Of a stretch of DNA of 44,733 nucleotides, positions 7,970-16,144 are shown in pieces. The DNA comes from UBA660 sp046704245 (lineage in GTDB: Bacteria > Bacillota_I > Bacilli_A > RF39 > UBA660): assembly GCA_046704245.1 (NCBI GenBank), contig JBJKSD010000006.1, positions 1 to 44,733 of the forward strand. The letters run 5' to 3'. The stretch's first letter is position 1. Each line of letters starts with the position of its first letter. The position numbers and the translations under genes are program-made. The notes beneath the pieces are model-generated. The model was not told the DNA's origin, made no database searches, and worked only from the letters and a program-made list of their open reading frames with translations.

Positions 7970-8326
7970 ATGACAAAATTAGAACCTGGTAAAATAGTAA
8001 TAGGTTCTGTTACAGGCATTGAATCGTATGGCGTATTTGTCAATCTAGATGAATATTATAATGGTTTAATACATATATCAGAGATATCTAATGGTTTTGT
8101 TAGAGATATAAATGATTACGTGAGTATAGGTGAAAAGATATATGTTAAAGTAATAGATATAGATGATGAAACATATCAAGTTAAATTAAGTATTAAAGAT
8201 ATTGATTATAAAATAGAACATCAATCAAAAAGAAGAATAAAAGAAACAAAGAAAGGATTCAATTTACTTCGTGATAAACTACCAGAATGGGTTAGTAACA
8301 AATTAATGGAAATGCATGGAAAATAA
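7970..8326 (+). CDS. cvfD: S1-domain RNA-binding protein (CvfD/YugI, general stress protein 13 type)
   Basis: A 118-residue protein with one S1 RNA-binding domain at residues 1-75 (GSVTGIESYGVFVNLDEYYNGLIHISEIS, then KVIDIDDETYQVKLSIKDI) and a basic C-terminal tail with GFNLLRDKLPEWV. This architecture matches the YugI/CvfD family, ribosome-associated RNA-binding regulators of Bacilli. An AAGAAGGTG ribosome binding site precedes the ATG and an extended -10 lies at 7940-7948. It stands directly upstream of the tRNA cluster, which has its own promoter. The initial G-x-V-T-G core with Tyr-Gly-Val-Phe is intact, so binding activity is likely. Confidence 0.82.
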   Translation: MTKLEPGKIVIGSVTGIESYGVFVNLDEYYNGLIHISEISNGFVRDINDYVSIGEKIYVKVIDIDDETYQVKLSIKDIDYKIEHQSKRRIKETKKGFNLLRDKLPEWVSNKLMEMHGK

Positions 8327-8382
8327 GCAAGAGATAATGTTTTTTTCATGTAAATAGTAGGCGATAAAATGCTTTACAACTA

Positions 8383-8411
8383 TTGACAAATATAGGCATA
8401 GATGTTATATT
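8383..8411 (+). promoter_or_regulatory. Promoter of the eight-gene tRNA cluster
   Basis: TTGACA (8383-8388), a 17-base spacer and TATATT (8406-8411) lie just ahead of the first tRNA at 8430. Confidence 0.85.
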
Positions 8412-8429
8412 ATTTATCGTCCTACCCAT

Positions 8430-8506
8430 GGACGATTAGCTCAGTTGGTTAGAGCACCTGCCTTACAAGCAGGGGGTCGTAGGTTCGAGTCCTACATCGT
8501 CCACCA
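8430..8506 (+). tRNA. tRNA-Val (anticodon TAC)
   Basis: A full cloverleaf can be drawn: acceptor GGACGAT/ATCGTCC, anticodon stem CCTGC/GCAGG with loop CTTACAA, T-loop GTTCGAGTC, and an encoded CCA end. Confidence 0.96.
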
Positions 8507-8511
8507 TTTTT

Positions 8512-8588
<77 letters not shown>

Positions 8589-8596
8589 TAGTTATT

Positions 8597-8680
8597 GGAG
8601 AGATAGCGAAGTGGTTAAACGCGGCAGACTGTAAATCTGTTCCTTCGGGTTCGGTGGTTCGAATCCACCTCTCTCCACCA
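8597..8680 (+). tRNA. tRNA-Tyr (anticodon GTA)
   Basis: A class II tRNA with a long variable arm (TCCTTCGGGTTCGG). The anticodon loop CTGTAAA is closed by GCAGA/TCTGT, the acceptor is GGAGAGA/TCTCTCC, and CCA is encoded. Confidence 0.96.
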
Positions 8681-8688
8681 TTTGTAAT

Positions 8689-8764
8689 TGCCTCGTAGCC
8701 AAGTGGTAAGGCATCAGACTTTGACTCTGACATTCCGCTAGTTCGAATCTAGCCGAGGCAGCCA
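8689..8764 (+). tRNA. tRNA-Gln (anticodon TTG)
   Basis: Acceptor TGCCTCG/CGAGGCA with discriminator G, anticodon loop CTTTGAC closed by TCAGA/TCTGA, and an encoded CCA. Confidence 0.95.
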
Positions 8765-8773
8765 AATTATTAT

Positions 8774-8849
8774 GTCCCGTTAGCTCAGCAGGTAGAGCAT
8801 TTGACTTTTAATCAAAGGGTCATAGGTTCGAATCCTATACGGGACACCA
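8774..8849 (+). tRNA. tRNA-Lys (anticodon TTT)
   Basis: Acceptor GTCCCGT/ACGGGAC, anticodon loop CTTTTAA closed by TTTGA/TCAAA, and an encoded CCA. Confidence 0.96.
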
Positions 8850-8855
8850 TTTAAT

Positions 8856-8943
8856 GCCTGAGTGGCGGAATAGGTAGACGCACAGGACTTAAAATCCTGC
8901 GGGAGTTGATCCCGTGCCGGTTCAAGTCCGGCCTTAGGCACCA
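8856..8943 (+). tRNA. tRNA-Leu (anticodon TAA)
   Basis: A class II tRNA with a long variable arm. Anticodon loop CTTAAAA is closed by CAGGA/TCCTG, reading UUA, the main Leu codon in this AT-rich genome. Acceptor GCCTGAG/CTTAGGC contains wobble pairs; CCA is encoded. Confidence 0.95.
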
Positions 8944-8948
8944 TCTAT

Positions 8949-9041
8949 GGAGGAATACCCAAGTCTGGTTGAAGGGATCGGTCTTGAAAACCGAGAGGTC
9001 GTGTAAACGGCGCGGGGGTTCGAATCCCTCTTCCTCCGCCA
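8949..9041 (+). tRNA. tRNA-Ser (anticodon TGA)
   Basis: A class II tRNA, 93 bases, with a long variable arm. Acceptor GGAGGAA/TTCCTCC with discriminator G, anticodon loop CTTGAAA closed by TCGGT/ACCGA, and an encoded CCA. Confidence 0.95.
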
Positions 9042-9057
9042 TATAGATAAATTACAT

Positions 9058-9134
<77 letters not shown>

Positions 9135-9142
9135 AGATTGTT

Positions 9143-9168
9143 AAAAGAACTATCAGTAGTTCTTTTTA
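9143..9168 (+). terminator. Terminator of the first tRNA cluster
   Basis: AAAAGAACTA (9143-9152) and TAGTTCTTTT (9157-9166) form a 10-bp stem with a TCAG loop and U-tract. Confidence 0.9.
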
Positions 9169-9211
9169 TTTATAAAAATTTTATAGTATAATTAAATAAG
9201 GAGGAAATAAA

Positions 9212-9844
9212 TTGAAAAAAGAGTTATTTAGAAATCCTAAGTATAGTAATTTAACATCTTTTCTACAATCTACTTCCCAGATAATAATTGATGATGAAAT
9301 AATTAATAGATATGGTAATATGATTAATACTTCGCAAATAGATATGGTAAAAGAAATATTTAAAATAATTGAAGAAACTTATATTTTTAATTCAGAAAAA
9401 GCTCCTAAATTTTCACGCACTAATAAAGAGATAATAAGATCAAACATTTTAACTGGATGTGCTGATTATGCCATAATATTTGCCACTATTTTACGTAGTA
9501 ATAATATACCAACTATAATTTTACAAGCGGCTCATATTGATTGGATAAAAACAGTAAACAATAAAGAAAAAGAACCTATTCATGGCCATAATTTCTTAGA
9601 AATATTTATAAACAATAAGTGGTATTTACTAGATCCTACTAGAGGATTTTTATATTTGGATTATGATAAAAATAATTTTAATTTACCAGGTAACTATTAT
9701 GTATTTGCTAAATCTCTTGATTTATGGGAAACAGGAAGTATTGATGAAGCTCATAATAGTATTGTTATGAGAGAAACATTTAAAGATTTTGATCTTAATA
9801 ATATTAAATCAGTAAACTATAAATTAATTGATTTAAGAAAGTAG
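9212..9844 (+). CDS. Transglutaminase-like cysteine protease/transferase
   Basis: A 210-residue cytosolic protein with a transglutaminase-like papain-type core. Cys83 in TGCADYAIIFATILR, His126 in IHGHNFLEIF and Asp141 in YLLDPTRG are correctly placed for the Cys-His-Asp triad. The substrate is unknown; members can be peptidases, transferases or amidases. Translation begins at TTG (9212), supported by AGGAGG about 6 bases upstream. A TATAAT at 9187-9192 without a good -35 may be the promoter. It is followed after 8 bases by the DUF4932-like gene, so the two are likely cotranscribed. Confidence 0.8.
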   Translation: MKKELFRNPKYSNLTSFLQSTSQIIIDDEIINRYGNMINTSQIDMVKEIFKIIEETYIFNSEKAPKFSRTNKEIIRSNILTGCADYAIIFATILRSNNIPTIILQAAHIDWIKTVNNKEKEPIHGHNFLEIFINNKWYLLDPTRGFLYLDYDKNNFNLPGNYYVFAKSLDLWETGSIDEAHNSIVMRETFKDFDLNNIKSVNYKLIDLRK

Positions 9845-9852
9845 GGTGTATT

Positions 9853-10878
9853 ATGGAAAATGTAGAGAAAAAATATGGTAATATCAAAGTAAGAGTTGAT
9901 TATCGAACCGAATTACTTGGTATTATTCAACTCATTAGTAACTATAAAAATAGATATTCACATTTAATAGAAGAAAAAAATAATAATGAATATAGAGATA
10001 ATATTTTTAATAAATTTCTCCAGTATGCAGACCATAAAATAATTACTTTATTTAACTCCTTTATAGAAGGATATAATTTTTCATATGATGCGCCAATAGA
10101 TTTATTTTTACAATTAGATGAACATTTTACATGTACAAAATTAAATGATTATATATTACTGGGAAGACTTGATAATGATAAGAGAATATTTGAATTTATT
10201 AATGAATTAGATGATTTTGCTAAAGAGATTAACTTTAAAGAGTTTTATAATAGCAATAAAGACTTTTATTTAAAATGTATTGATAGTCTAAATTTATTTT
10301 TTAAAAAGAATGATATAAACAAAATGATTGATGAATATTTAGGTAATATAAATGAAATAGTTATTAATCTTTTACCGTATGCTACTCATAGTAATTATGG
10401 TATAGTTTATAAAAATGAAGTATATATTTGTGTGGGTTTAAATAGAAAAGATCAATTTGGATTTATATCTAATGGTACTGATTGTTATTTTGCTGAATTA
10501 CTATTTCATGAATATTGCCATAGTGTTATTAATCCATTAACGGCTAAACAAGAAATATTTACTAATAAAAGCAATATTTTTAATGATGTATTAGATGTTA
10601 TGAAGAAACAAGCATATGGTGAAGTATTAATTATTTTAAATGAAACCATTATTAGAGGATTAGGTATAAGATTTTTTGAATTATATTATTCGAAGAAAGT
10701 AGCTAAAGAAGAATTAGCAAATAATATAAAAGCCGGTTTTAAACATATAAATATTGTTATAGAATTATTAAAAACATATGAAAACCATAGAGATACTTAT
10801 AAAAGAATTGAGGATTTCTATCCAGTATTAATTAATGGAATAAAGAATGAATATGAAAGAGTAATAAAAAATCAATAG
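9853..10878 (+). CDS. DUF4932-like zinc metalloprotease
   Basis: A 341-residue soluble protein with a zincin motif His219-Glu220-Tyr-Cys-His223 in LLFHEYCHSVINPL. The Pro after 'VIN' and the context resemble DUF4932 proteins, which carry an HExxH-SxxNP block. Glu264 in LNETIIRGLG is the likely third zinc ligand. The N-terminal 180 residues are helical and charged with no recognised domain. No signal peptide is seen, so it should act in the cytoplasm. It follows the transglutaminase-like gene by 8 bases with a GTAGGGTG ribosome binding site, so two hydrolases of different mechanism are coexpressed. Confidence 0.72.
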   Translation: MENVEKKYGNIKVRVDYRTELLGIIQLISNYKNRYSHLIEEKNNNEYRDNIFNKFLQYADHKIITLFNSFIEGYNFSYDAPIDLFLQLDEHFTCTKLNDYILLGRLDNDKRIFEFINELDDFAKEINFKEFYNSNKDFYLKCIDSLNLFFKKNDINKMIDEYLGNINEIVINLLPYATHSNYGIVYKNEVYICVGLNRKDQFGFISNGTDCYFAELLFHEYCHSVINPLTAKQEIFTNKSNIFNDVLDVMKKQAYGEVLIILNETIIRGLGIRFFELYYSKKVAKEELANNIKAGFKHINIVIELLKTYENHRDTYKRIEDFYPVLINGIKNEYERVIKNQ

Positions 10879-10883
10879 TCCTA

Positions 10884-10892
10884 TGCTATAAT
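10884..10892 (+). promoter_or_regulatory. Extended -10 promoter
   Basis: TG-C-TATAAT lies only 18 bases before the ATG at 10910, predicting a very short leader that contains little more than the ribosome binding site. Confidence 0.6.
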
Positions 10893-10909
10893 ATTAATAG
10901 GTGGGTAAT

Positions 10910-11803
10910 ATGAGTAAATTAGATGAACTTAAAGAATATGTAAAAAAGATAACGGTTGATGAAAATATTTTTGGAATAATTTACTATTTTGATAGAGATG
11001 AAATAGATACCAAGTTATATTATTGGTATCAAAGTTTACAACCATTACCTTTAAAGCAATTATTTGCTTCAGCAAATAATTTTAATTCCGAAAATTTATC
11101 TAAATTAGATCTTTCTGAAGAAACTTTATACAATATATTATTCAGATTAGAAACTGCTAATGTATTACCATATATTATGGATACTCCAAACTCTATTTAT
11201 ATTCTTAATAAAATACATGATAATGATAATAAACGCTTAGAAAAGTTTACTGAAAAGCAAAAAGAACAATTACAACAATTATCTAAAGATTTTATAAGAA
11301 ATTTTGAATCATTAGAAATAAGAGAAATTATTAGATCAGCATGTATATGTACTTTACCATCACATTATTCAGGTCGGCCTACTACTATGGATGATATAAA
11401 TGCTAAACGTTTAATGACTATATATTATGGTATAAAAAATATGGGTAAAGAAAAAGCTAAAGCCTTTTTAAAAATGGTTTCTGATATGGAGAGTTTAGCG
11501 TGCACACCATTTTTAAATAGCCTATATAATTTATGTGATTATAATTTTGATTATAATCCATCTTTAATAGTAAAAAGTAGTATTGATTTAGATTCAAACA
11601 GTGATGATGCTCGCTTAATGACAGGAATGGCTACATTTATTTCGGCAACTAATTTAGAAACACCATTTATAACTGATCAAATCAAATGGGAGTTTAAACA
11701 ACAATTAAAAGCTTACGATGAAGAAGCATATATAGAACTATGTGAATATGAATTAACTAAAGAGAAAAATATAAGACAATACAAAAAAGAACTAATTAAT
11801 TAG
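10910..11803 (+). CDS. Unrecognised helical protein
   Basis: A 297-residue soluble protein, mostly alpha-helical and charged, which I cannot place in a family. Visible features are a central EIREIIRSACICTLPSHYSG segment with two close cysteines and a helical C-terminus rich in Glu, Gln and Lys. The ATG at 10910 is chosen because TAGGTGGG lies 5-6 bases upstream; a GTG at 10901 falls inside that site. It has its own extended -10 promoter and a strong terminator overlapping its stop codon, so it looks like an independent unit between the protease pair and the DHH gene. Confidence 0.65.
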   Translation: MSKLDELKEYVKKITVDENIFGIIYYFDRDEIDTKLYYWYQSLQPLPLKQLFASANNFNSENLSKLDLSEETLYNILFRLETANVLPYIMDTPNSIYILNKIHDNDNKRLEKFTEKQKEQLQQLSKDFIRNFESLEIREIIRSACICTLPSHYSGRPTTMDDINAKRLMTIYYGIKNMGKEKAKAFLKMVSDMESLACTPFLNSLYNLCDYNFDYNPSLIVKSSIDLDSNSDDARLMTGMATFISATNLETPFITDQIKWEFKQQLKAYDEEAYIELCEYELTKEKNIRQYKKELIN

Positions 11804-11813
11804 TTCTTTTTTT
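11785..11813. terminator. Terminator overlapping the stop codon at 11801
   Basis: AAAAGAACTAATTAATTAGTTCTTTT is palindromic (11785-11810) and followed by more T. The stop codon TAG forms part of the right arm. The A-run allows use from the minus strand also, for the DHH gene ending at 11815. Confidence 0.85.
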
Positions 11814-11814
11814 A

Positions 11815-13263
11815 TTATAAGGTATGAATCTTTACTTTATCTTTTTCTAATGATTTAGTATCAATTAAATCTAATTTTTTATCATTTGGTGTAGTAGCAA
11901 CTATATGATAGTCTAATATAGGAATATTAGCACTATCCTTAGTACCACTACCACCATATATATTAGCATATTTACTTAAATCTATTTGTTTATTTGTTCT
12001 TAATAAGGTAATATTCTTATCATAAAAATCAGGTACAACTATAAAATCTAATCCTTGTTTCTCTTGTTCAGGTATAATGCCTTGGAAACTATTATAATAA
12101 GTTTGACTTAAGATAATTCCAACATTATAGCCATCTATTTTAGATTTAATCATTTTATCGCCAATTGAAAGTTCATTTATTAAACAGATATCTTGATTAT
12201 TTTCAGTAGTAACGGTTACAGTTGCTGCTTTAATTGGTATACCTGCTGTTTGAAGTTTTCCACCGCCACCAAATTCTTTGGCAATTTTACCAACATCAGT
12301 ATCAGTATGTTCAGTTCTAAAAGAAATAGTTCCTCTTTCAAAATCCACTATAGTAACAAACTGAATATCATCAAAATGTTTTTCACTTAAATCTGATCCA
12401 ACTTCGCTTCGATGTTTTTCGCTTAGAACAACACCAGTTATATAATGATCTAGATTACGATAACCACCATTAGGAACATAAATTCTTGTTCTATGTAAAT
12501 GGGTATCAACTTTTTCAACAGTATCTTTTACATCTTTATTTATAGCATTAATATAAATTTGTTGTTCTGGATTAAATAATGTTAATTTTTCATCAGCCAT
12601 TTGAGCATTAATACTTTGATTACTTTTTTCTATTAAAGTTTTTCTAAAATAATCAATATATTCTTTAGCTCCTAGATGTATAGCTAGATAATTTAGATCT
12701 CTTGCTGCATAATTTCTTGGTTTTTTATTATGCCAATTCCAAGTGTCATAACTGCGAGTTAATTCAACAAAGTAATATGCATATTTTGAAGTTAATGTTC
12801 GTAGTTGTTCATCAGAATATAATTGAGTAATATTTTTTAAATTACCACCTTGTAATTTTCTTTCATCACATACATGTTTATCACTCAATAAGTATTCATG
12901 GAAAAGTTTTGTTCCGCATTCTTCTATACCTTCTTGATTAACAGATTGTACAGTAGACCATCCATATTTAGCTGAATAATTATCACTAGTATGATGATCA
13001 AAATGAACTATAATGCCATTAGGATTGCTATATTCATCTATTTTATCAGCCAAACCATCACGTAATGGTAAATCGACAATAAAAACTCTCGTATAAGCTT
13101 TTAAATCACCATTAATAGTTAATCTTTCAATTACCTTATCTAGTTCACCAATTTCAGCTAAAATAATTTCGATGTTTGGATCAAATATTTTAGCTATAAC
13201 AGCGCCTCCCCAACCATCAATATCGGGTTTATGAGTAATTATTAAATTTTTACCTTGTATCAT
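11815..13263 (-). CDS. DHH/DHHA1-family phosphoesterase
   Basis: A 482-residue cytosolic protein of the DHH superfamily, which hydrolyses phosphodiester bonds in small nucleic acids or cyclic dinucleotides. Motif I is HKPDIDGWGG (Asp14, Asp16), motif II VDLPLRD (Asp64) and motif III FDHHTSD (Asp89-His90-His91). The C-terminal DHHA1-like part has KEFGGGGKLQTAGIPI, in which the usual His of GGGHxxAAG is Lys. The architecture resembles NrnB-type oligoribonucleases, but the substrate cannot be fixed from sequence. AGGAGG precedes the ATG and a near-consensus promoter is at 13292-13320. It is isolated from other nucleotide genes. Confidence 0.83.
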   Translation of the reverse strand: MIQGKNLIITHKPDIDGWGGAVIAKIFDPNIEIILAEIGELDKVIERLTINGDLKAYTRVFIVDLPLRDGLADKIDEYSNPNGIIVHFDHHTSDNYSAKYGWSTVQSVNQEGIEECGTKLFHEYLLSDKHVCDERKLQGGNLKNITQLYSDEQLRTLTSKYAYYFVELTRSYDTWNWHNKKPRNYAARDLNYLAIHLGAKEYIDYFRKTLIEKSNQSINAQMADEKLTLFNPEQQIYINAINKDVKDTVEKVDTHLHRTRIYVPNGGYRNLDHYITGVVLSEKHRSEVGSDLSEKHFDDIQFVTIVDFERGTISFRTEHTDTDVGKIAKEFGGGGKLQTAGIPIKAATVTVTTENNQDICLINELSIGDKMIKSKIDGYNVGIILSQTYYNSFQGIIPEQEKQGLDFIVVPDFYDKNITLLRTNKQIDLSKYANIYGGSGTKDSANIPILDYHIVATTPNDKKLDLIDTKSLEKDKVKIHTL

Positions 13264-13291
13264 ATTTACCTCCTAAACAATACAATTAGTT

Positions 13292-13320
13292 ATTATAATA
13301 AAGTTAGGAGATAAAGTCAA
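13292..13320 (-). promoter_or_regulatory. Promoter of the DHH phosphoesterase gene
   Basis: On the minus strand TTGACT (13320-13315), 17 bases, TATAAT (13297-13292). Confidence 0.8.
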
Positions 13321-13357
13321 TTTTTAGCATAAAAAATGGAAAATAATACAAAAATGA

Positions 13358-13386
13358 TTGCTTAATGTAAAATAATATGATAAATT
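13358..13386 (+). promoter_or_regulatory. Candidate promoter of the leader-terminator unit
   Basis: TTGCTT (13358-13363), 17 bases, TAAATT (13381-13386). The -10 is imperfect; a TATGAT at 13376-13381 overlaps it. Transcription from here would pass through the short reading frame at 13407 and the hairpin at 13436. Confidence 0.4.
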
Positions 13387-13406
13387 ATTATTAGGGTGAG
13401 GTATGA

Positions 13407-13448
13407 ATGAGAAGTAGTAATGTAGTAAAGGTAATAATAAGAGACTAA
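13407..13448 (+). CDS. Possible 13-residue leader peptide
   Basis: ATG at 13407 opens a frame for MRSSNVVKVIIRD, ending with TAA at 13446-13448. GGTGAGG lies about 6 bases upstream, in the same style as the real ribosome binding sites here. The last codons and stop sit inside the left arm of the terminator hairpin (13436-13480), so a ribosome finishing this frame would disturb the hairpin. An overlapping ATG at 13403 gives only MNEK. Whether it is translated is unknown. Confidence 0.35.
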   Translation: MRSSNVVKVIIRD

Positions 13449-13485
13449 AAGCTAGCAGTATTGGCTATTAGTCTCTTATTTTTAT
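13436..13485 (+). terminator. Leader terminator just upstream of the phage-type phosphoesterase gene
   Basis: A 13-bp perfect stem pairs 13436-13448 (AATAAGAGACTAA) with 13468-13480, extended inwards by AGC/GCT-type pairs, and is followed by a T-run. It ends about 33 bases before the ATG at 13518, with no convincing promoter between, so the downstream gene probably depends on read-through. Confidence 0.8.
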
Positions 13486-13517
13486 AGAAGTATTTTTGTA
13501 GTAAGGAGTATAGTAGT

Positions 13518-15440
13518 ATGGGGAGAAAAAATGTTTATGACATCACAGCTATATTTAGCATCAAGGTATTAATGCAAATGAAACTTATCGAGACGTACAA
13601 GGAAGGAGCAAAAGTATATCACGAATTAACGGGGCAAGAAATATCACCATCCGTATTAAGTTCTAGAATTAAAAACTTTACTTTTACTTCATCGGTAAAA
13701 GTAAAAGGTTCCAGCACTGAAGAAAATCCAGAAGGTATAATAGAAACATTGTTAACTATTAATCCTACTGATGCATGGAATTATTTGAAGAGGTGTGATA
13801 GTGCTTTAAGAAGAGCCTTACCCGAACGTTTTAATAAAGAAGAAGAACAAGAAAGTGAATCATATGTTAATAAAGGTCCAAAAGAACAAATAATTAGAAC
13901 CTTTAATATAACCAAAGAGGCTTTAGTAAATGATTTCGGAGTTGATTTAGAAAAAGATGATGATTTAACAATAGTAAGAAAAGTAAGATCTAAGATGGCC
14001 GATGAACCATTTTTCCTTGAATATTTGGGATATGATCCAGCAGATTATGAAATTGCAACACATGACTGGGGTAGTTGGGAAGTAACAGTAAACAGAAAGT
14101 TGAAAGATGGCTCATCAGTAATTGATAAGATTACAAATTATAAATTCCATATTGTAATAAGAAAACGTAAGAAACCAGTATTTTATGTTTCACAAGAACA
14201 GATTAAAAAAATATTGGACGAGCATTTAGATAAAAAGAGTTTAACACCTTATGATTTATTTGATGATAATATTACTAATATTCCAGTGAGTGTATTTACT
14301 GGTGTTACACCACGTAATAAAGAAAGATTAATTGTAAGTCCAGGACTAGAACTTCACTTAGGTAAATTAGGTTCTGTATCTGATTTTGAAGATTATTCTA
14401 TAAAACAAGCAATGGCTCGTTTTAGACAAATAGCAAAGGAAATAGTCAAATATCAAAATACCCAAGAAGCTAGTAAAATATTAATGGCAGTAGGTAATGA
14501 TTTATTTAATTCTGATACAGCGGATGATAAAACTACGGCAGGAACTCCACAAGATAATGATACTAGATTTAAAGAAATATATTTATGGGGCCAAGTTGGT
14601 TTTATTAGAATGGTAGAAACTGTTAAAGAATTTTTTGATCAAGTTATACTTAAAGGTAATCCAGGTAACCATGATGAAACATTTAGTTTTGCATTGTTTA
14701 CTGCTTTATATAATATATATGATATGGTCAAAGATGATAAAGTTAAAGTTGATTTAACTTATGAAGATATGCGTTTTAGAACTTATGAAATGTTTGGTGA
14801 TAACTTAATTATTTTTGACCATGGTAAACATCCTAGAGGAAAACCCAAAAAAGAGAGCGATTTAGCAAAATCTGTTAGAGATATTTTTCCATATGAAGCT
14901 CAGCATGCAGCTCGAATATATTTAATAGTCGGACATAAACATAGAGACTTTTTAAATACTTATGATGGCATTACTATATTAAGACAAGCATCTCCATCAG
15001 GGGTTGACGCATATCATGCAGCTAATGGTTATATTGCTCCAAGACAAGGGCATTCATTTTATACTTTTGATGCTAAATTGGGTTTATATAATCATCAATT
15101 TATTACTCTTTCAGCGGAAGATAAATTAGAAAAAATACCAAGCATTAATAGAGATCCAAAAGTTAATGTAGTTCAAGAAATGGCCCGAGTATTTAATTTT
15201 TCACCTAAAGTAGTTAAGAAAGAACTAAAAGCTGATGAGCTTAAAAAATTAAAAGCAACTATTCAAGCCATAAATAATAACCGTGATATGACTATAGAGG
15301 GTATATTACAATGTGCTGGTGTTAACACAGGAAGTTTAACAAAAGACCAATTACAACAAATGAGAGGATTGTTTGTTGGTCACGAAGCACAAATAAACGC
15401 TCTAAATCATCAAAGTGAATTAAAAATGAAAATAAAATAA
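13518..15440 (+). CDS. Phage-type metallophosphoesterase with N-terminal putative HTH region
   Basis: A 640-residue soluble protein. The N-terminus (about 1-55, KVYHELTGQEISPSVLSSRI) looks like a helix-turn-helix. The middle and C-terminal part is a calcineurin-type metallophosphoesterase: GLELHLGKLG (278-284; Glu where Asp is usual), VGNDLFNSD (325-333), GNPGNHDE (380-387), FDHGKH (433-438) and VGHKHRDF (471-478). The insert DDKTTAGTPQDND after the second motif is characteristic of proteins encoded by tailed phages. A long spacer with no clear domain lies at 100-250. AAGGAG is upstream of the ATG. Base use at the 5' end is less AT-biased than in its neighbours, consistent with acquisition. 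Expression is probably controlled by the leader terminator at 13436-13485. Confidence 0.75.
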   Translation: MGRKNVYDITAIFSIKVLMQMKLIETYKEGAKVYHELTGQEISPSVLSSRIKNFTFTSSVKVKGSSTEENPEGIIETLLTINPTDAWNYLKRCDSALRRALPERFNKEEEQESESYVNKGPKEQIIRTFNITKEALVNDFGVDLEKDDDLTIVRKVRSKMADEPFFLEYLGYDPADYEIATHDWGSWEVTVNRKLKDGSSVIDKITNYKFHIVIRKRKKPVFYVSQEQIKKILDEHLDKKSLTPYDLFDDNITNIPVSVFTGVTPRNKERLIVSPGLELHLGKLGSVSDFEDYSIKQAMARFRQIAKEIVKYQNTQEASKILMAVGNDLFNSDTADDKTTAGTPQDNDTRFKEIYLWGQVGFIRMVETVKEFFDQVILKGNPGNHDETFSFALFTALYNIYDMVKDDKVKVDLTYEDMRFRTYEMFGDNLIIFDHGKHPRGKPKKESDLAKSVRDIFPYEAQHAARIYLIVGHKHRDFLNTYDGITILRQASPSGVDAYHAANGYIAPRQGHSFYTFDAKLGLYNHQFITLSAEDKLEKIPSINRDPKVNVVQEMARVFNFSPKVVKKELKADELKKLKATIQAINNNRDMTIEGILQCAGVNTGSLTKDQLQQMRGLFVGHEAQINALNHQSELKMKIK

Positions 15441-15445
15441 TATTA

Positions 15446-15477
15446 ATAAAAGTGAATAATTAATTATTCACTTTTTT
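15446..15477. terminator. Bidirectional terminator between convergent genes
   Basis: The 22-base perfect palindrome 15451-15472 (arms AGTGAATAATT / AATTATTCACT) is flanked by A4 and T6 and overlaps the 3' end of purN. Confidence 0.88.
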
Positions 15478-16091
15478 ATTAACACTTTATTATTTTTAAT
15501 CGTTAATCTATTATTACAATATAATGATATAGCTTCAGGTAAAATAATCCATTCAGCTTCCCTCATAACTCTTTGTTGTAATATTTCTTTAGTATCATTA
15601 TCTAATACCGGCACAGCTTTTTGAAGAATAATTGGTCCACCATCAGGAATCTCATTAACAAAATGAACAGTAGCACCAGTTATTTTAACTCCTCGCTTTA
15701 AAACCGCTTCATGCACTCTAAGCCCATAATATCCTTTGCCACAAAATGATGGTATTAATGAGGGATGAATATTAATAATTTTATTTTGATATTCATTTAT
15801 TAAATTAGATCCAACAATTGATAAAAAACCAGCCATAACAATTAAATCAACTTCATAATCTTTCATATGACTCAAAAGAGCTATATTAAATTGTTTCTGA
15901 TCAATATAATCGTTTTTATTTATAACAGTACCAGGTATATTATTTTGTTTAGCTCTCTCTAAGGCATAAGCATCTTTATTATCTGATACTACCGTAACAA
16001 TATGACCATTTTTAATAGTACCATTATTAATAGCATCTATTATAGCTTGTAGATTAGTACCATTACCAGAAACTAATACACCAATATTCAT
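15468..16091 (-). CDS. purN: Phosphoribosylglycinamide formyltransferase 1
   Basis: A 207-residue enzyme that transfers a formyl group from 10-formyl-THF to GAR, the third step of purine synthesis. VLVSGNGTNLQAII at the N-terminus binds the phosphoribosyl group; Asn107 and His109 in NIHPSLIP and Asp150 in EIPDGG are the catalytic residues. The FCGKGYYGLRVHEAVLKRG block is the variant common in Clostridia and relatives. Here purN stands alone, converging on the phosphoesterase gene and not in a pur operon, so other pur genes must be elsewhere or absent. GGAGG lies before the ATG. Confidence 0.95.
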   Translation of the reverse strand: MNIGVLVSGNGTNLQAIIDAINNGTIKNGHIVTVVSDNKDAYALERAKQNNIPGTVINKNDYIDQKQFNIALLSHMKDYEVDLIVMAGFLSIVGSNLINEYQNKIINIHPSLIPSFCGKGYYGLRVHEAVLKRGVKITGATVHFVNEIPDGGPIILQKAVPVLDNDTKEILQQRVMREAEWIILPEAISLYCNNRLTIKNNKVLIKK

Positions 16092-16144
16092 CTTTATTCC
16101 TCCATAAATTAATATGATAAAGTGATTAATAAAGTTTGTCTATA

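Noticed and set aside
12193..12390. A plus-strand frame inside the DHH gene
   Set aside because: It lies antisense to conserved DHHA1 coding sequence and has no start signals.
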